Shown here: positions 1 to 11,007 of the stretch, piece by piece
How the letters are laid out: each line of letters starts with the position of its first letter
Numbering within the stretch: the first letter of the stretch is position 1
The notes under the pieces: generated by a model
What the model was told of the DNA's origin: nothing
Databases searched by the model: none
What the model saw: the letters and a program-made list of their open reading frames with translations, nothing else
Position numbers and translations under genes: made by a program
NCBI GenBank assembly: GCA_013368315.1
Contig: JAACJM010000034.1
Location: forward strand, 248,001 to 312,000
Length of the DNA stretch: 64,000 nt
Direction: 5' to 3'
Source of the DNA: Tetrapyrgos nigripes
Taxonomy: Eukaryota; Basidiomycota; Agaricomycetes; Agaricales; Campanellaceae

Positions 1-274
1 TGTGATGGCCTCTGTAGTATACTTATCTCTACTTTGCTTTGTAATTATCTATCTATGCCCTGTGATTGCTTGCACCTTCCAACACAATCTCCCTAGGACC
101 TCCAGCACTTTGTTTGAGGTAGACACCCTACCCTGCTGGTCAGGACGATTGGCCCTACTGAGCCTTTGCTTGCTGTTCTAGATCCAGCAAGTGGATCCAC
201 AGATAGCTACCTGCCATGTATTGTAGCTATACAGGGCGTGTATAAATCTCTCTCTCTCCAATCTATCTATCTAT

Positions 275-358
275 TGTGGTGACCAAGACATCTGGTCTGA
301 AAGGGTGTGGGTTCAAATCCCACTCTCATCATAGGAAGTTGGGATCCTACATCTTTTT
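275..358 (+). repeat. tRNA-3'-half-like fragment (possible SINE)
   Basis: A perfect T-arm-like hairpin lies at 307-323 (five-pair stem around a TTCAAAT loop, matching a Pol III box B). It is followed by a seven-base acceptor-like strand and an A. No matching 5' acceptor strand or clear D-arm is seen upstream, where there is only a TCTA/CT microsatellite. A run of five T at 354-358 could end Pol III transcription. This fits a decayed tRNA or a tRNA-derived SINE, but one copy is not enough to decide. Confidence 0.3.
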
Positions 359-1228
359 GACCTTCCCTTCCCTCCTGGCCTCATGCACAAAATTCCAGAA
401 ACTTCAAATGGTGATCCTGTTTCACTAATGTCTGCCCATCAGCCAAATGTTCCCCCTTTTTTTTCCAGGATCCTTATGACCTTGTTTTTGGTGGCCCGTA
501 CTTGTGGCTTTGCGCAAGAGCATTCAACTCTCGGGTAAATTTCACTGTCCAGGACTTTAGATTAACATTTCCTTAGTCATTCTATCTGGCTACTGTCTCA
601 CTATCCTTCGTGCTTGGCGACTGTATTTTCATTTGTTGCTACTAGCTCAAAAAAATAATCCGTCGTGCATGAGTATTCAGTCTCAGATAACAATGACAAC
701 TCTCGAGCGACGAGTTCTAGAACCAGGCAAGTAACTCGTGAGTTGAAGAGAGCTTTCAGTCAGCAAGATGCGAACCATATGCATTACCATCGGTACTTAC
801 TACTACTTGCTTCCTAAGTCAGACAAAAACTCGGTGCTGGATTGTCCGTCCTGCTTACTCAAGTGTGTAATTGGACTGCCAGTTACCTCCGATCGAAACA
901 GACAATCGTTCTAAACTATTCAAGTTACAGAAGACCCCGGTGGCGTCGTGGAGGAGGGTGAGAAGCAACTCTCACGCTTTTTGAAGTGGTCAATTTCCCG
1001 TCGACACAGAAACGCTCGGTGGTTTGGTGGACAGTGAGAGGATGCTCTCACGGATTCTGTCGTCTATGCTTTTCTTCCTAATCTCAGATGACTATGTTTT
1101 TCGAGATGATAGCAATCGTATTGAACTGGCATGGTTTTTAAAAAGCTTCTTGAATTTTCCTGGCTCGATATCAACATCCACTTCAAGTTCCTGCGTTTTA
1201 TCGAAAGCTCAATCTTCTAGTATCACCC
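359..1228. other. Intergenic stretch upstream of the dioxygenase
   Basis: No convincing coding exon, RNA gene or repeat was seen. The part nearest 1228 is the presumed promoter and 5' leader of the intradiol dioxygenase. A short open frame at 1024-1260 overlaps that start and has no family features. Confidence 0.4.
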
Positions 1229-2624
1229 ATGTCATCCACCCTCAACTTGACAGCCAGTAAGCACGCTGCACAGCACGGAAAGGTCGACCTATCCAAGATG
1301 CCTAAGATGATGGAGATGTCTGCTACCTCTATTACTGAGCAAGTTCTTGCCATCAATAATGCTAATTGTGCGTCATGGATCCTTCTTTCATGTATGGAGC
1401 TCTCGCTGACTTAGGAAACCTATAGGCTCCGATGAACGAATGAAATTCGTCTTTGAGCGTTTGGTACGTTTATCTGCTTCAATGTTTTCCAATCGTTTCC
1501 TATGTCCTTCGCCCACAGGTCCAGCATCTCCATGACTTCGTTCGCGAGACGTTCATTACGACTGAAGAATGGGTCACTGCAATCAAATTCCTGACAGAAG
1601 CCGGCCAAACATCTACAGACCACGGTCAAGAATCGGTGATGCTCTTGGGTATCCTCGGCGTACCTGCCTTGATCGACACGATGAATAACGCAAAACCTCC
1701 AAAGGCCACAGAGGCAGCGGTTCTTGGTCCCTTCTTTATTGACGATGCTCATGATCGTGAGTGATTTATCTTGGATTTCTTCGTCGTACTAGTAGAGGGC
1801 TTTTGAATTTATCCAAACGTTTGATGACCGTGATCCTGACTTCTTCCTTCCCCATTCATTCTTTACGGCAGTCGCACATGGCGATTCGATTGCTTCTGAA
1901 GGCAAAGGCGAGTACATGTATGTTCACGGCAAAGTTGCCGATACCAAGGGCAACCCAGTTGCCAATGCGCTTATCAACGCCTGGGAAGCGGACGAAACTG
2001 GCTCGTACGACGCTCAGTATGAAGTTAGAGATGGACCTGAGTGCCGTGGTCGATTGAGGACAAACAAAGATGGAAAGTACGCTTTTAGGGCTGTTGTGTG
2101 AGTTTAATCTCAGGCTTAATCTTCAAGCCTCAATCATTTGTCCACTGTTGTGCTTATTCGTCTCCATTCGATTCTCGCAGCCCAGTATCCTACCCAGTCC
2201 CCGCAGAGGGTACTGTGGGCAAGCTTTTGGATACACTTGGGAGACACCCGTTCCGACCAGCCCATCTCCATCTGCGAGTCGAAGCGCCTGGATATGAGAA
2301 ATTGATCACGCAGTTGTATATCAACGGGGACCCTTACCTCACGAGTGATACGGCGTTTGGTGTGAAGAGCTCTTTGATTGTGGTAAGTGCTTAGGATGCA
2401 AACCAACGATTGTGATATGGCTCACCTCACTTCATGTTTTGCAGGACCTGAAACCAGTCAACGATCCAAAGCTCTCAGCGAAACGTGGCTTCGGGAATCC
2501 TGACAAAGTTCATATGGAGCTCGAAAGAGACATTATACTTGCGACGCCTGAAGAAGGTGCTGCAGCCAGAAAGAAATTGCATGAAGATATGCTGAAGTCG
2601 ATGAAGACGGGATTGAAACGCTGA
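1229..2624 (+). CDS. Intradiol ring-cleavage dioxygenase (catechol/hydroxyquinol 1,2-dioxygenase type)
   Basis: This is a non-haem Fe(III) enzyme family that opens catechol or hydroxyquinol rings between the two hydroxyls, giving muconate or maleylacetate-type acids. Five short GT-AG introns join six exons into one frame of roughly 315 residues, the usual family length. The N-terminal helical dimerisation region reads through VQHLHDFVRETF, then the beta-sandwich starts at VHGKVADTKGNPV. Putative iron ligands are a Tyr in the GSYDAQY region, a Tyr in PVSYPVP and the two His of RPAHLHLRV. The ATG at 1229 begins MSSTLNL; no signal peptide is evident, so an intracellular enzyme is likely. It lies 377 bp upstream of a co-oriented dehydrogenase, so both may serve aromatic catabolism. 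The presence of the N-terminal domain favours the hydroxyquinol/catechol class over secreted fungal forms; the exact substrate is inferred only. Confidence 0.88.
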
Positions 2625-3001
2625 GACTCAGTGACGCTGATCAATAATCAAATGCTAAGTAGTGCTGCTCCTGCTAGTACATATCCCTTGCTGTTTTTCT
2701 TGAAGAATATCACATGAACTTTGATCAGATATTCGTGAAAAAATCATCGAAGGTTGGATGGGATTTGGAGCTGGAGTTGAGCTAGCGAAGTTTCATTGGT
2801 CGGAATGCTCTATGCCCCTGGAGTCAGAAGTGCTCAAATTGAATACATTGTTGTGTAAGTGGTGCGACTTCGAGAATGCAAGGATTCTCACGACCACAAC
2901 TTGGTTCATTACGCCCACCATCTTCTCGTATTCTCAACCGTGATTTGCCGTTCCGGTTTGGCATCCGGGTAACTTGCTCAGGAATTGCCCCTACAGTCAC
3001 A

Positions 3002-4457
3002 ATGCCCCCATATGCTGCCCCGTCAACAACCTTTAATCCGACGAAGGATTTTCCGAGCAAGTTAAAGGGAAAAGTTGTACTAGTGACTGGTTCTAGGTGA
3101 TTACTGGACTCTCTTCCTCATGCTTCATGAGTTTATTTCTCCTCACTCTCAGTAGTGGCATAGGTTTTGCCAGTTTGCAACATTTCTCCAGAATGGGAGC
3201 CAAGGTCAGCGTTCAAATATCGCCGTCTGTCAGCGAAAATATCAAAGTCTTATCTCTAATAAGGTATACATGGCTGTTCCTGACGAGGAGAGAACAAGTG
3301 AAGCGCTTGAATGCGTCGAGAAAGAAGGGAGGGAGCCTGGATGCGGGGAAGTGATTTGGCATGAACTTGACCTTAAAGATCCTCGAACGGCGAAGTCGTC
3401 TGCTCTCCGTTTCATGGAGAAGGAAGAGAAATTAGATGTGTTGAGTACGCTTTATCTTTTTGCGAGGGGCATTGATCATGCTGGATGCTGATTTGACCTA
3501 CACGCAGTCAATAATGCAGCGTTGTTCGTTCCGTCCTTTCCCAGTTCTTCCCAGCTTCCAGCCTCATACTAGTTTCTTGTTGATTCTCCAGGATCTCAGA
3601 TAATGGAAAGCCGCAGCTGAATGCTGACGGTGTACAAGACAATATGGCAATCAAGTAAATTTTTACTATACGCCCTACGCTTAGAGATACTGACGACTCG
3701 AAGCTACCTGGGACCACTCGTGTTTACACAGACCCTTCTGCCGCTACTGGAGAAGACCGCAATAAACGGAGATGATGTTCGAATTGTGAATGTGAGCCTA
3801 TTCTGCAGATATCTGGCATTTTTACACTTATCCAGGCGTCAACAGGTCGGTTCCGCGGGGCACAAAGATGTTACCTATCTGGATTATAGCTCAAAGGATG
3901 CGTGGAATTATAAGTTTCGATTTACCTTACTTCCCACCCTTTCACGGTACAGTAAGTGCAGCTCTTCACTACTCTGGTCAGTTCATTCTAGTTACACGGA
4001 CTTCACAGCGTACTCCAAGCTAGCTGTACACTTGTGGACGAATCATCTCAAGAAGCGCCTCGCTGCAAATGACTCAAAAGTGATGGTATTAGTGGTACAT
4101 CCTGGCGCTATTCTCAGTGTGAGTACTTTACCAGCTGTTGGCCCTTGCGTTTCAACTCACATTGATTGGTCGCAGGATGGTGCCATCCGTAACCTTCAAA
4201 CCCTCCCATTCCCGTCTTTCTGGATATGGCTTTTGGGGAAGTTTATGTATCCACAGGAGCAAGGCGCCTTTACAACAGTGTTTGCGGCATGCGCACCAAG
4301 AGATGACCCTCACATAGCAGCACCCGGAACGTACATTTGTCCGCCAAATGTAGCGGATCCGCAAGGCAAGGCAGCCTTGGACGAGAGTAAGCAGGTAGAA
4401 CTGTTCGAATTTACCAGAAACCTTTTGGATGAGATAGGCGTGGAAGTGACATTCTGA
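3002..4457 (+). CDS. Short-chain dehydrogenase/reductase (SDR)
   Basis: NAD(P)-dependent oxidoreductase of the classical SDR type, closest in feel to retinol-dehydrogenase/WWOX-like members. Splicing six or more small introns gives TGSSSGIG (cofactor-binding TGxxxGIG), then NNAALF (NNAG-like motif) and VNVGSAGH (strand 5). The active-site YTYSK (YxxxK) is created only when the intron 3952-4008 is removed. The presumed catalytic Ser position reads G-S in VNVGSAGH. The chain begins MPPYAAPST at 3002 and ends IGVEVTF, about 330 residues. No transmembrane anchor was seen. It follows the ring-cleaving dioxygenase on the same strand, which suggests, but does not prove, a shared role in aromatic turnover. 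The substrate is not predictable. Confidence 0.85.
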
Positions 4458-4592
4458 AGGACTCAGCGGGTTATCCCTGACCTTGCTCAATATGCCCTAC
4501 AACTTGACTAGTACTGTACTCATCGATAAACCGGAGGTATTATTGTAGATACTACAACGTAAATGATACAGAAAGCAGAGCGAAAACAATTG

Positions 4593-7500
4593 TCAGTGTG
4601 CTGGATCCGCCGTAACGAACATCTCCAGCTCTCCCCGCTCCCGACCCTCCCTTTTCATCTTCTCATAACATTCCAGCGTCACACTGGCCACCAACGCTGG
4701 TACACAGTTCTGCTCCCTCACCCAGTAGTTGATCATCTCAGGGAGGCCCTGCAGTCCAGAATTCTCCGATACCGCAGACAGAACATATGGCTTCGCCTGC
4801 CCCGGCTTCCATGTTCCCCTGTCTACTGGCTTGAATATCAGCTGCGTACCCAAATCGAACATCGACGTCACCCGCAGGGTTCCGTCTTGAGACCATGCGG
4901 TCTTGAGCCCAAGAACTACGGAAAGACATGCATTAAATTCTGCTGTCTTGCCACGGAAAATCTCCAAAAGCCTCTGGCGACCCTTCTCAGATCGCTCGAG
5001 ACGGGCTGTAAGGTCTTCGTTCTGGGTGATATATGCATCCAGACTTGAACGTGGAACAAGAGCTTCTGCATTTTCGGCAGCACCTTCAGCACTAGCTGAG
5101 GCTGTATCCGAGATCACTGTACCCCCGGACTGCTTCACTCTCTGCTCCAACTCCTCAACCCTCTTCATCAGGCCCTCATTCTGCTTCTTCAACGCATCCA
5201 TAACCGACTTTATGGATCCAAAGTACTGGTCTGCCGGATTATCTGCCATCTGAAGGACTCGTACATTGGGTGGTACATGTCTTCCACCAGCAATTTCTCC
5301 ACCAAGCTCAAACAGCTGCTGTTCCAAGTCTTCGATCTTCTTCAAATGGTCTTCTACCTGCTTTTCAGCAGCCGCTAAAGCAGATTGTGCAGACTCTTTC
5401 GCGTTAGTCTCAGTGGTGAGGGATTCCTGGAGGGATTGAAGAGTGGGAGAGGATGAAGATTCGTAAGGGGAGAGACGTTTTGTGAGGTGAGCGTTCTCTT
5501 GGGTGAGGCGCTGAAGTTCTGCGACAGCCTTATCGAGTTTGGACTGAAGAGTGTCGAGTTGGGACCGAAGGTTGGAGTTGGCGGTTTTACTTTCCGCATA
5601 CATCGCCTCAAGTTCATTGAGTCGCGAGAGCCTGGCAGAAGTAACTTCGTCCAAGACGGGGGCGGAGGAAGAAGCAGTGGTGCGTTTAGCTTTTTCATCA
5701 GCTTGGTATTGTGCCTGAAAATAGAGATCAAAATCCAAGTTAGTGAAGACCATAAGAAATAAAGGGGGAAAGCGAAGACAAGGGAAAGGCGCTGAACTCA
5801 CCAATACTTGGTTCACGAAAGCCAACTCCCCCTTAGCCCCTTTCACTTCGTCCTCCATTGTCCTCAGTCTCATCTTCAACCCCAAGTTTTCTTCTCGCAT
5901 CTTAGACCTGCCTTTCCCATCGTCGTCGTCTATCAAATCATCTTCCCCAACCTTCTCTCTCAACTCTTTCACCTCTCCCTCTAGCCTCTCGCATTTCCTC
6001 TTCATACCCAGCAGCGCTGCCTTGGTTTCTCCATGCTCATCCACCAGTTTCGCGTGTTCAAGGCGAAGAGCGAGAAGGTCAGCGGTAGTATGAATGGACG
6101 GTGGGTCTTCATACACTTCTTCGTCTTCTACAGGTGCTTCAGAGGTACCTCTGTCGTACACATCCTCGTCTTGACCACCAGAAGACTGAAGTTCATCCAC
6201 TTCATCCTGCTCATTCTCTTCCAAGACAGACGCCATACTCCTGCTCATTGCCATATCCGAGCTAGACCCTGGTCCAGAGCCAAATATCGAACTTGCAACA
6301 CCACCCAAGGCTGACGTTGAAGCTGGCATGGCACCACCACCTCCCCCTCTCGGTGTCGAAGTCGTCAACTCATCAAGAGTCATCTCTTCCCCATCCCTTT
6401 GCTGTCTCGTTCCCTCTCTAGGTTCATTCAACACAGAACCCGCACCAAAGCCAAAGCCAAAGCCAGCCCCACCTCTACCCTTCAAAGGCGTCTCAACCAT
6501 ACTCCTCCCCTTCTTACTCTTCATCGACCTCGACATTAAGGAACCTGGTTGGGTACGAGTTGTCGTGGGTGTGATGATGTTTCGCTTTGAGGTGGAGGCT
6601 ATGTTTGTGGAAGGGGGTGCAATGCGTCTTGGAGCAGGAGTTATCATTCCTGCAGACATGTCGGCGTGAGTGGGACCTAAAGTAGCTGAGCCTCTGATTG
6701 AGCCGCCGCGTACAGAACCACGTAACGAGTTTGTGCTTATTTCCAGTACAGTTCTGTAGGTGTCCAGGCAGGAAAGGTTGAGAGGTGACCGTGGATCGTT
6801 GAGGATGGATTGGGTATCGTTGTAAAAAGGTGGTGGTGGTGGTGGTAGCAAGAATATCGAGGGTGCAAAGGGTACAGAACAGTCGGTGAATAACCGTTGT
6901 TGCGTTGTGTTTAGGCCGTCGAGTAATATATGTGCATTCAGTAGCAGACCCACGAGGAGGTGACGAACGCGCAACGCAAAAGAATACCAGAGGCGATAAT
7001 AGTGGAGGTCGGCAGCAGGAGTCGAAAGATTATGAAAAGAAAAAGATATAGTCAGTAATCAACAATCAACGACGAAGAGAAGAAAACGAGGGCACACGTA
7101 GAAAAAAGGAAGATGCAATGTGACAAATATGATAGAAATGTTAGAAATAGAAAAACGGAAAAGACGAGAACCAGAACCAGAACCAGAACCAGAGGAGAAA
7201 ATGACAGTTAAGCCATTCGTAGTAACATCCGAACACTTGCTAGTAAACCTCGGATGGCTCTTTGTCCAGAGTGTGGCAAAGACAAAGGAGAGGATGAATG
7301 CAAGATGAACAAATAGAAGAAAGGCGAAGAAAGACCAAGTAAAGGCAATAGACAATCATGTCACTCTCGAGCCAGACCAAGAAAAACTCGAGAAAAATAG
7401 AAATAGGCGTATACACGTGTGTGCATGGGTGTGACGAGATGGAACTGCAAAGGCAGATGACAAAAAGCACAGGATGGAACGAAAAAAAGTTCGTCCTTGG

Positions 7501-9267
7501 AAGAAAGCAGAGAGCTGCTAAAGACCCAGACAGCAGGATTGGGACATCTGCTGAAGACAGTGGAAAGAAAAAAGCCGTATGGAAAATTGTAGACCCAAAC
7601 CACAGAGAATATGGCATGGGGAGAAAGGTCGAGAAACGAAAAAGGATGTCAAAAAGGTAAAATAAAAAACCTAGGATTATGAGCCCAAGAGACGAAGATG
7701 CGAGTCCTTTAGGCAGGAAACGAGAAAGACAGGGTCTAGAAGCCCAAACCGACCCTATCTAGACCGCGTCCAATCAACGAAGAAAGGTAAATGGGCATAT
7801 GGATACGGATGACAGGAATGAATGACATGCATAGGATGGTCTGGTGTCCAGGCGTTGTGGTATGGTTCCAAGGGGTGGAACAGAAGGGAGAAAGTCCAGA
7901 AAGAACAAAGAAAAAAGTAGAAGAAAAAAATAGAGTAGGGGGAAGGGAAGGGAAGGAAAAGAAAACAAGACTGAAAGGAACAAGAAACAAAAAAGGAAGA
8001 AAGAGAACCCACCTCTCGCCCTCCCTAATTAACCTCTCGACGTCCTCTTCCTTTCTCTTCAACTTGACTTCCAAACTTCTGTTTTCCTCCCGTAGCACCC
8101 CGATTTCGTTCCATAGGCCGGGAGTGTCGCCATATCTGTGGAATAGATTAAGTCAGAGACGGGTACGAGAGGAAGATAAGAATAAGAAATAGAAAACGAG
8201 GATAAAGAACAAGTGAAATGAAAACCCACCTCTCCTTCAACGTCTGGTTCTCCGACTTCAGAATCGCCATATCAGCTCGCAAATTCGTGATCGTCGACTC
8301 CAGTGAGCGAAGAGAGGATGCTTGATGTGTGAGCTCCGACCTATATATCTCTTGGGCATTCACGGTTTCCTCTCCTGGTGATGTACCATTGGCGTTGGCA
8401 TTGACACTGGCGTCCAAACTCGTCGAATGCCCAGAGAACTCCCTCTCCTCCTCCTCTCTCTGTCGTTCCAACTGTCTCTCCTTCTCTTTCCTCCTAAACT
8501 CCTCCACCTCGTTCTCCAGCTGTCGGCTTAGATTCTTCCAAGCGTCCAACTCCTTCCTCAAACTCTCAATAACCCCCGCTTTGTTCCTTCTCTCCCTTTC
8601 CACCACTTCCAACTTTTCCAAACAATCCCTCTTCTCCATCTCCTCTTTCACTTTCGCCTCTCTAAACAGCTTCACCTTCTCCTGCAAAATCCTAACCTCT
8701 TCGTCTGATCTCCTTTTTTCTTCCTCATGAACCGTGGCTTGAGTAGCATTCAAATCGGAGTAGTGCCGACGGTCGAGTTCGAGTTGGGAGATGTAGGCTT
8801 CTTTTTCGGAAAGGGTCTTTTGGCACGAGGTTAAACGCGTTTTGGTCGTGGCGAGTTCGCGCTCGAGAGAGGCAGCGGAGAGGGTGGTATTGAGGTGGCG
8901 TTTGGATTGGAGGAGGTTTTCTGTTTTGTTTTGGTTGGAGGAGGGTTTGTTGAGAGTCAGAAAATGAGGGTAAAATGAGGAAAGAAAAATAAGACTCACC
9001 CTCCAACTCGGCCTGTACCGAATCTCGCTTCAGCCCAAGGGTACTACCAGTGCGATATCCTGACCTCATACTCAAGCTCGACGATGGTCTAGAGAAGCTA
9101 GACCCGCTATCGTTGGGACTGGCATTGACTCCTCCTGCAGCAGACTTGGATGCAGAACTCCGCGCAGTTCCAATACTCCCACTGTTCGTTCTTTCTAGGA
9201 TAGACCTAGGCCTTAATGTTGTTGTCAAGTCCTTTTCGGTCGGGTTTCCGTTCATTTTCGTTGACAT
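4593..9267 (-). CDS. MAD1: Spindle assembly checkpoint protein MAD1
   Basis: MAD1 is a coiled-coil kinetochore protein that recruits and activates MAD2 to delay anaphase. The N-terminal part (9267 to about 7995) starts MSTKMNGN and is Ser-rich, then a long Glu/Lys/Arg coiled coil interrupted by two short introns. The C-terminal part (below about 6180) continues coiled coil from LLALRLEHAKLVDEHG, with an intron at 5715-5801. It carries a MAD2-interaction motif, NVRVLQMADNP. The last about 120 residues are the RWD-like MAD1 C-terminal domain, from RLLEIFRGKTAEF to VPALVASVTLECYE. Between the halves (about 7995-6180) lie polypyrimidine sequence and a Ser/Gly/Thr-rich open frame. This is either a long intron, a disordered insert, or a sign of two genes: an alternative ATG at 6659 begins MSAGMITPAPRR. 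The identity of the C-terminal half is firm; the joining of the halves is an inference. Confidence 0.8.
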
Positions 9268-9528
9268 TGACTGGGCAGGAGGGGCTTTCCTTTGTTCTCG
9301 TTTCTCCGTGCCTTGTGCTTGTTTTTGCGCGTCCCTCGATGTGAGTTGAGCTGAGTCGTGTCGCTAGACCCCTTGCTCGTTGGAGAGTAGGAGGAGGGAG
9401 GAGGTGAAGGGTACGCGTAGGACGTGTACCAACAATGTACCAAGGCAAATGTGGGCGGAGGGATTGGGAAATAACAAGGACAAATATTGATAACAATATG
9501 AACAGTATTTCTGCAAGTTCAATATGTC

Positions 9529-9610
9529 GGCGCTATAGCCAAGTGGTTACGGCGACAGATTAGAAATCTGTTCCTCTTTGAGGGCGCAGGTTCGAATCCT
9601 GCTGGCGTCG
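9529..9610 (+). tRNA. tRNA-Ser(AGA)
   Basis: Complete class II tRNA of 82 nt. The acceptor GGCGCTA pairs with TGGCGTC (two G-U pairs), discriminator G. The D-stem is GCC/GGC. The anticodon stem ACAGA/TCTGT encloses loop TTAGAAA with anticodon AGA, reading the serine codon UCU. The variable arm is CCTC/GAGG. The T-arm is GCAGG-TTCGAAT-CCTGC. No intron. It sits 261 bp upstream of, and divergent from, the MAD1 start. Confidence 0.95.
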
Positions 9611-10565
9611 CTCATCAGAGCGAGGATAATTTTCTTCTGATTTTTGCTGATTCTTTTCCTTGACACTGAAGAACCGCCAATCTCTCTCTGTGCCTGCGCT
9701 TGTCTTACTAAACTTTCTACCCACAGATTCCAATCCTCACAGTCGAAAAAAATTGCGGCTTTTCGGATAATTTCAGAGATTTTACTGATCCCAGGATAAC
9801 CGTTGAAAACGTCAGCCTTGCCTTTGCCTGAACCGTTGGTAGTGGGTCATTGCGGTCTTTACCTCACCTCCCTCGTCGGTATCATCGTTGTCTGCCGTTC
9901 AAAGTTCTGTCGCGCCCCCGCCACAGTCCTTGACTCTGCTGTCAGAAAAGAGGAGCTTTTGCATATGCTCGTGTCTACGTCTTCGAACGAACTTCAACTT
10001 CCCGCGTCAAATTTTTGCTAATGGTCATGTCACGGCAAGGAGTGCATATTTGGACGATGAGAATAAATCTCGGGTTTTTGCCCGGGGACGGAGCTACTCC
10101 ATATAGAAGTTCAGCTTAAAAACGGTCCCATATGGAGTATTCCAGCCGCTGTGGAAATATTCGAGATTTACTCCAGTTCAAAAATGCCCGACAAAAATGC
10201 ACTCATTCCGCCGTATGCTTCGTGGACATTGGCAACGCCACTGACGACTGCCGCACTGACTTGGCATTGACGCTAAGTAACTCTTGCTCCGATCATCTGT
10301 ACTCATCACTGTTCTAGTTCGTAACAAGGTGGGTGGCTTCGACCGGATGAAAATAGCAAAGAAAGTCGACGTTGGGAAGGGTCGCTTTTCGAATCATAAA
10401 TTGACAATCTGTCTCTGAGTGAATCCTAGACTGGTATGTAGCCATGGAACGCTCACAACAAACGATTCGACAAGTCTCAACAGCGGCAGCTTCCCGTCAA
10501 AAACCAAGAATAATTACTTGTACACTTGGCCTGTACTAAAGAGATCCGAACTAATCGCCATTGAT
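9611..10565. other. Intergenic, no gene recognised
   Basis: Only short open frames without family features are present. No introns or motifs could be assembled into a gene. Confidence 0.4.
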
Positions 10566-11007
10566 GTTCCCAATTACTATCGCGGGAGTGCCACCCCTGC
10601 GAGATACCTATTCTCCATCGAGTAATGCCAAAGACACTTACAACTTCAACAGACTTGTTGTACTCGTACATCTTTGTGAAGACTCTGATGGAAAGGGTAG
10701 TAGTACTAATGTACAGGCTGTGGTTGTTCCTAACTACAATTGCTGCCACCCCCGCGAGATACCTATTCTCCATCGAGTAATGCCAGAGACACTTACAACT
10801 TCAAGAGACTTGTTGTACTCGTACATCTTTGTGAAGACTCTGATGGAAAGGTTAGTAGTACTAATGTACAGGCTGTAACTGTTCCTAGCTACAATTGCTG
10901 CCACCCCCGCGAGATACCTATTCTCCATCGAGTAATGCCAGAGACACTTACAACTTCAAGAGACTTGTTGTACTCGTACATCTTTGCGAAGACTCTGATG
11001 GAAAGGA
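10566..11007. repeat. Three-copy tandem repeat, 155-bp unit
   Basis: The phrase GAGATACCTATTCTCCATCG recurs at 10601, 10756 and 10911, exactly 155 bp apart. Copies two and three are almost identical; the first differs at a handful of sites, and the last stops after GATGGAAAGG. Each unit includes TTGTTGTACTCGTACATCTTTG. The repeats abut with no spacers, so this is a minisatellite and not a CRISPR array. Confidence 0.9.

Noticed and set aside
4903..6669. Long open frames on the + strand opposite MAD1
   Set aside because: They are antisense shadows of the MAD1 coding exons with Ser/Pro-biased composition.
7059..8098. Several - strand frames between the MAD1 halves
   Set aside because: Phe/Ser/Leu-rich translations of polypyrimidine tracts and a Gly-Ser microsatellite; they look like intron or spacer, not protein.
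10566..11007. Regularly spaced repeats, possible CRISPR
   Set aside because: The 155-bp units abut directly with no unique spacers; it is a tandem repeat in eukaryotic DNA.
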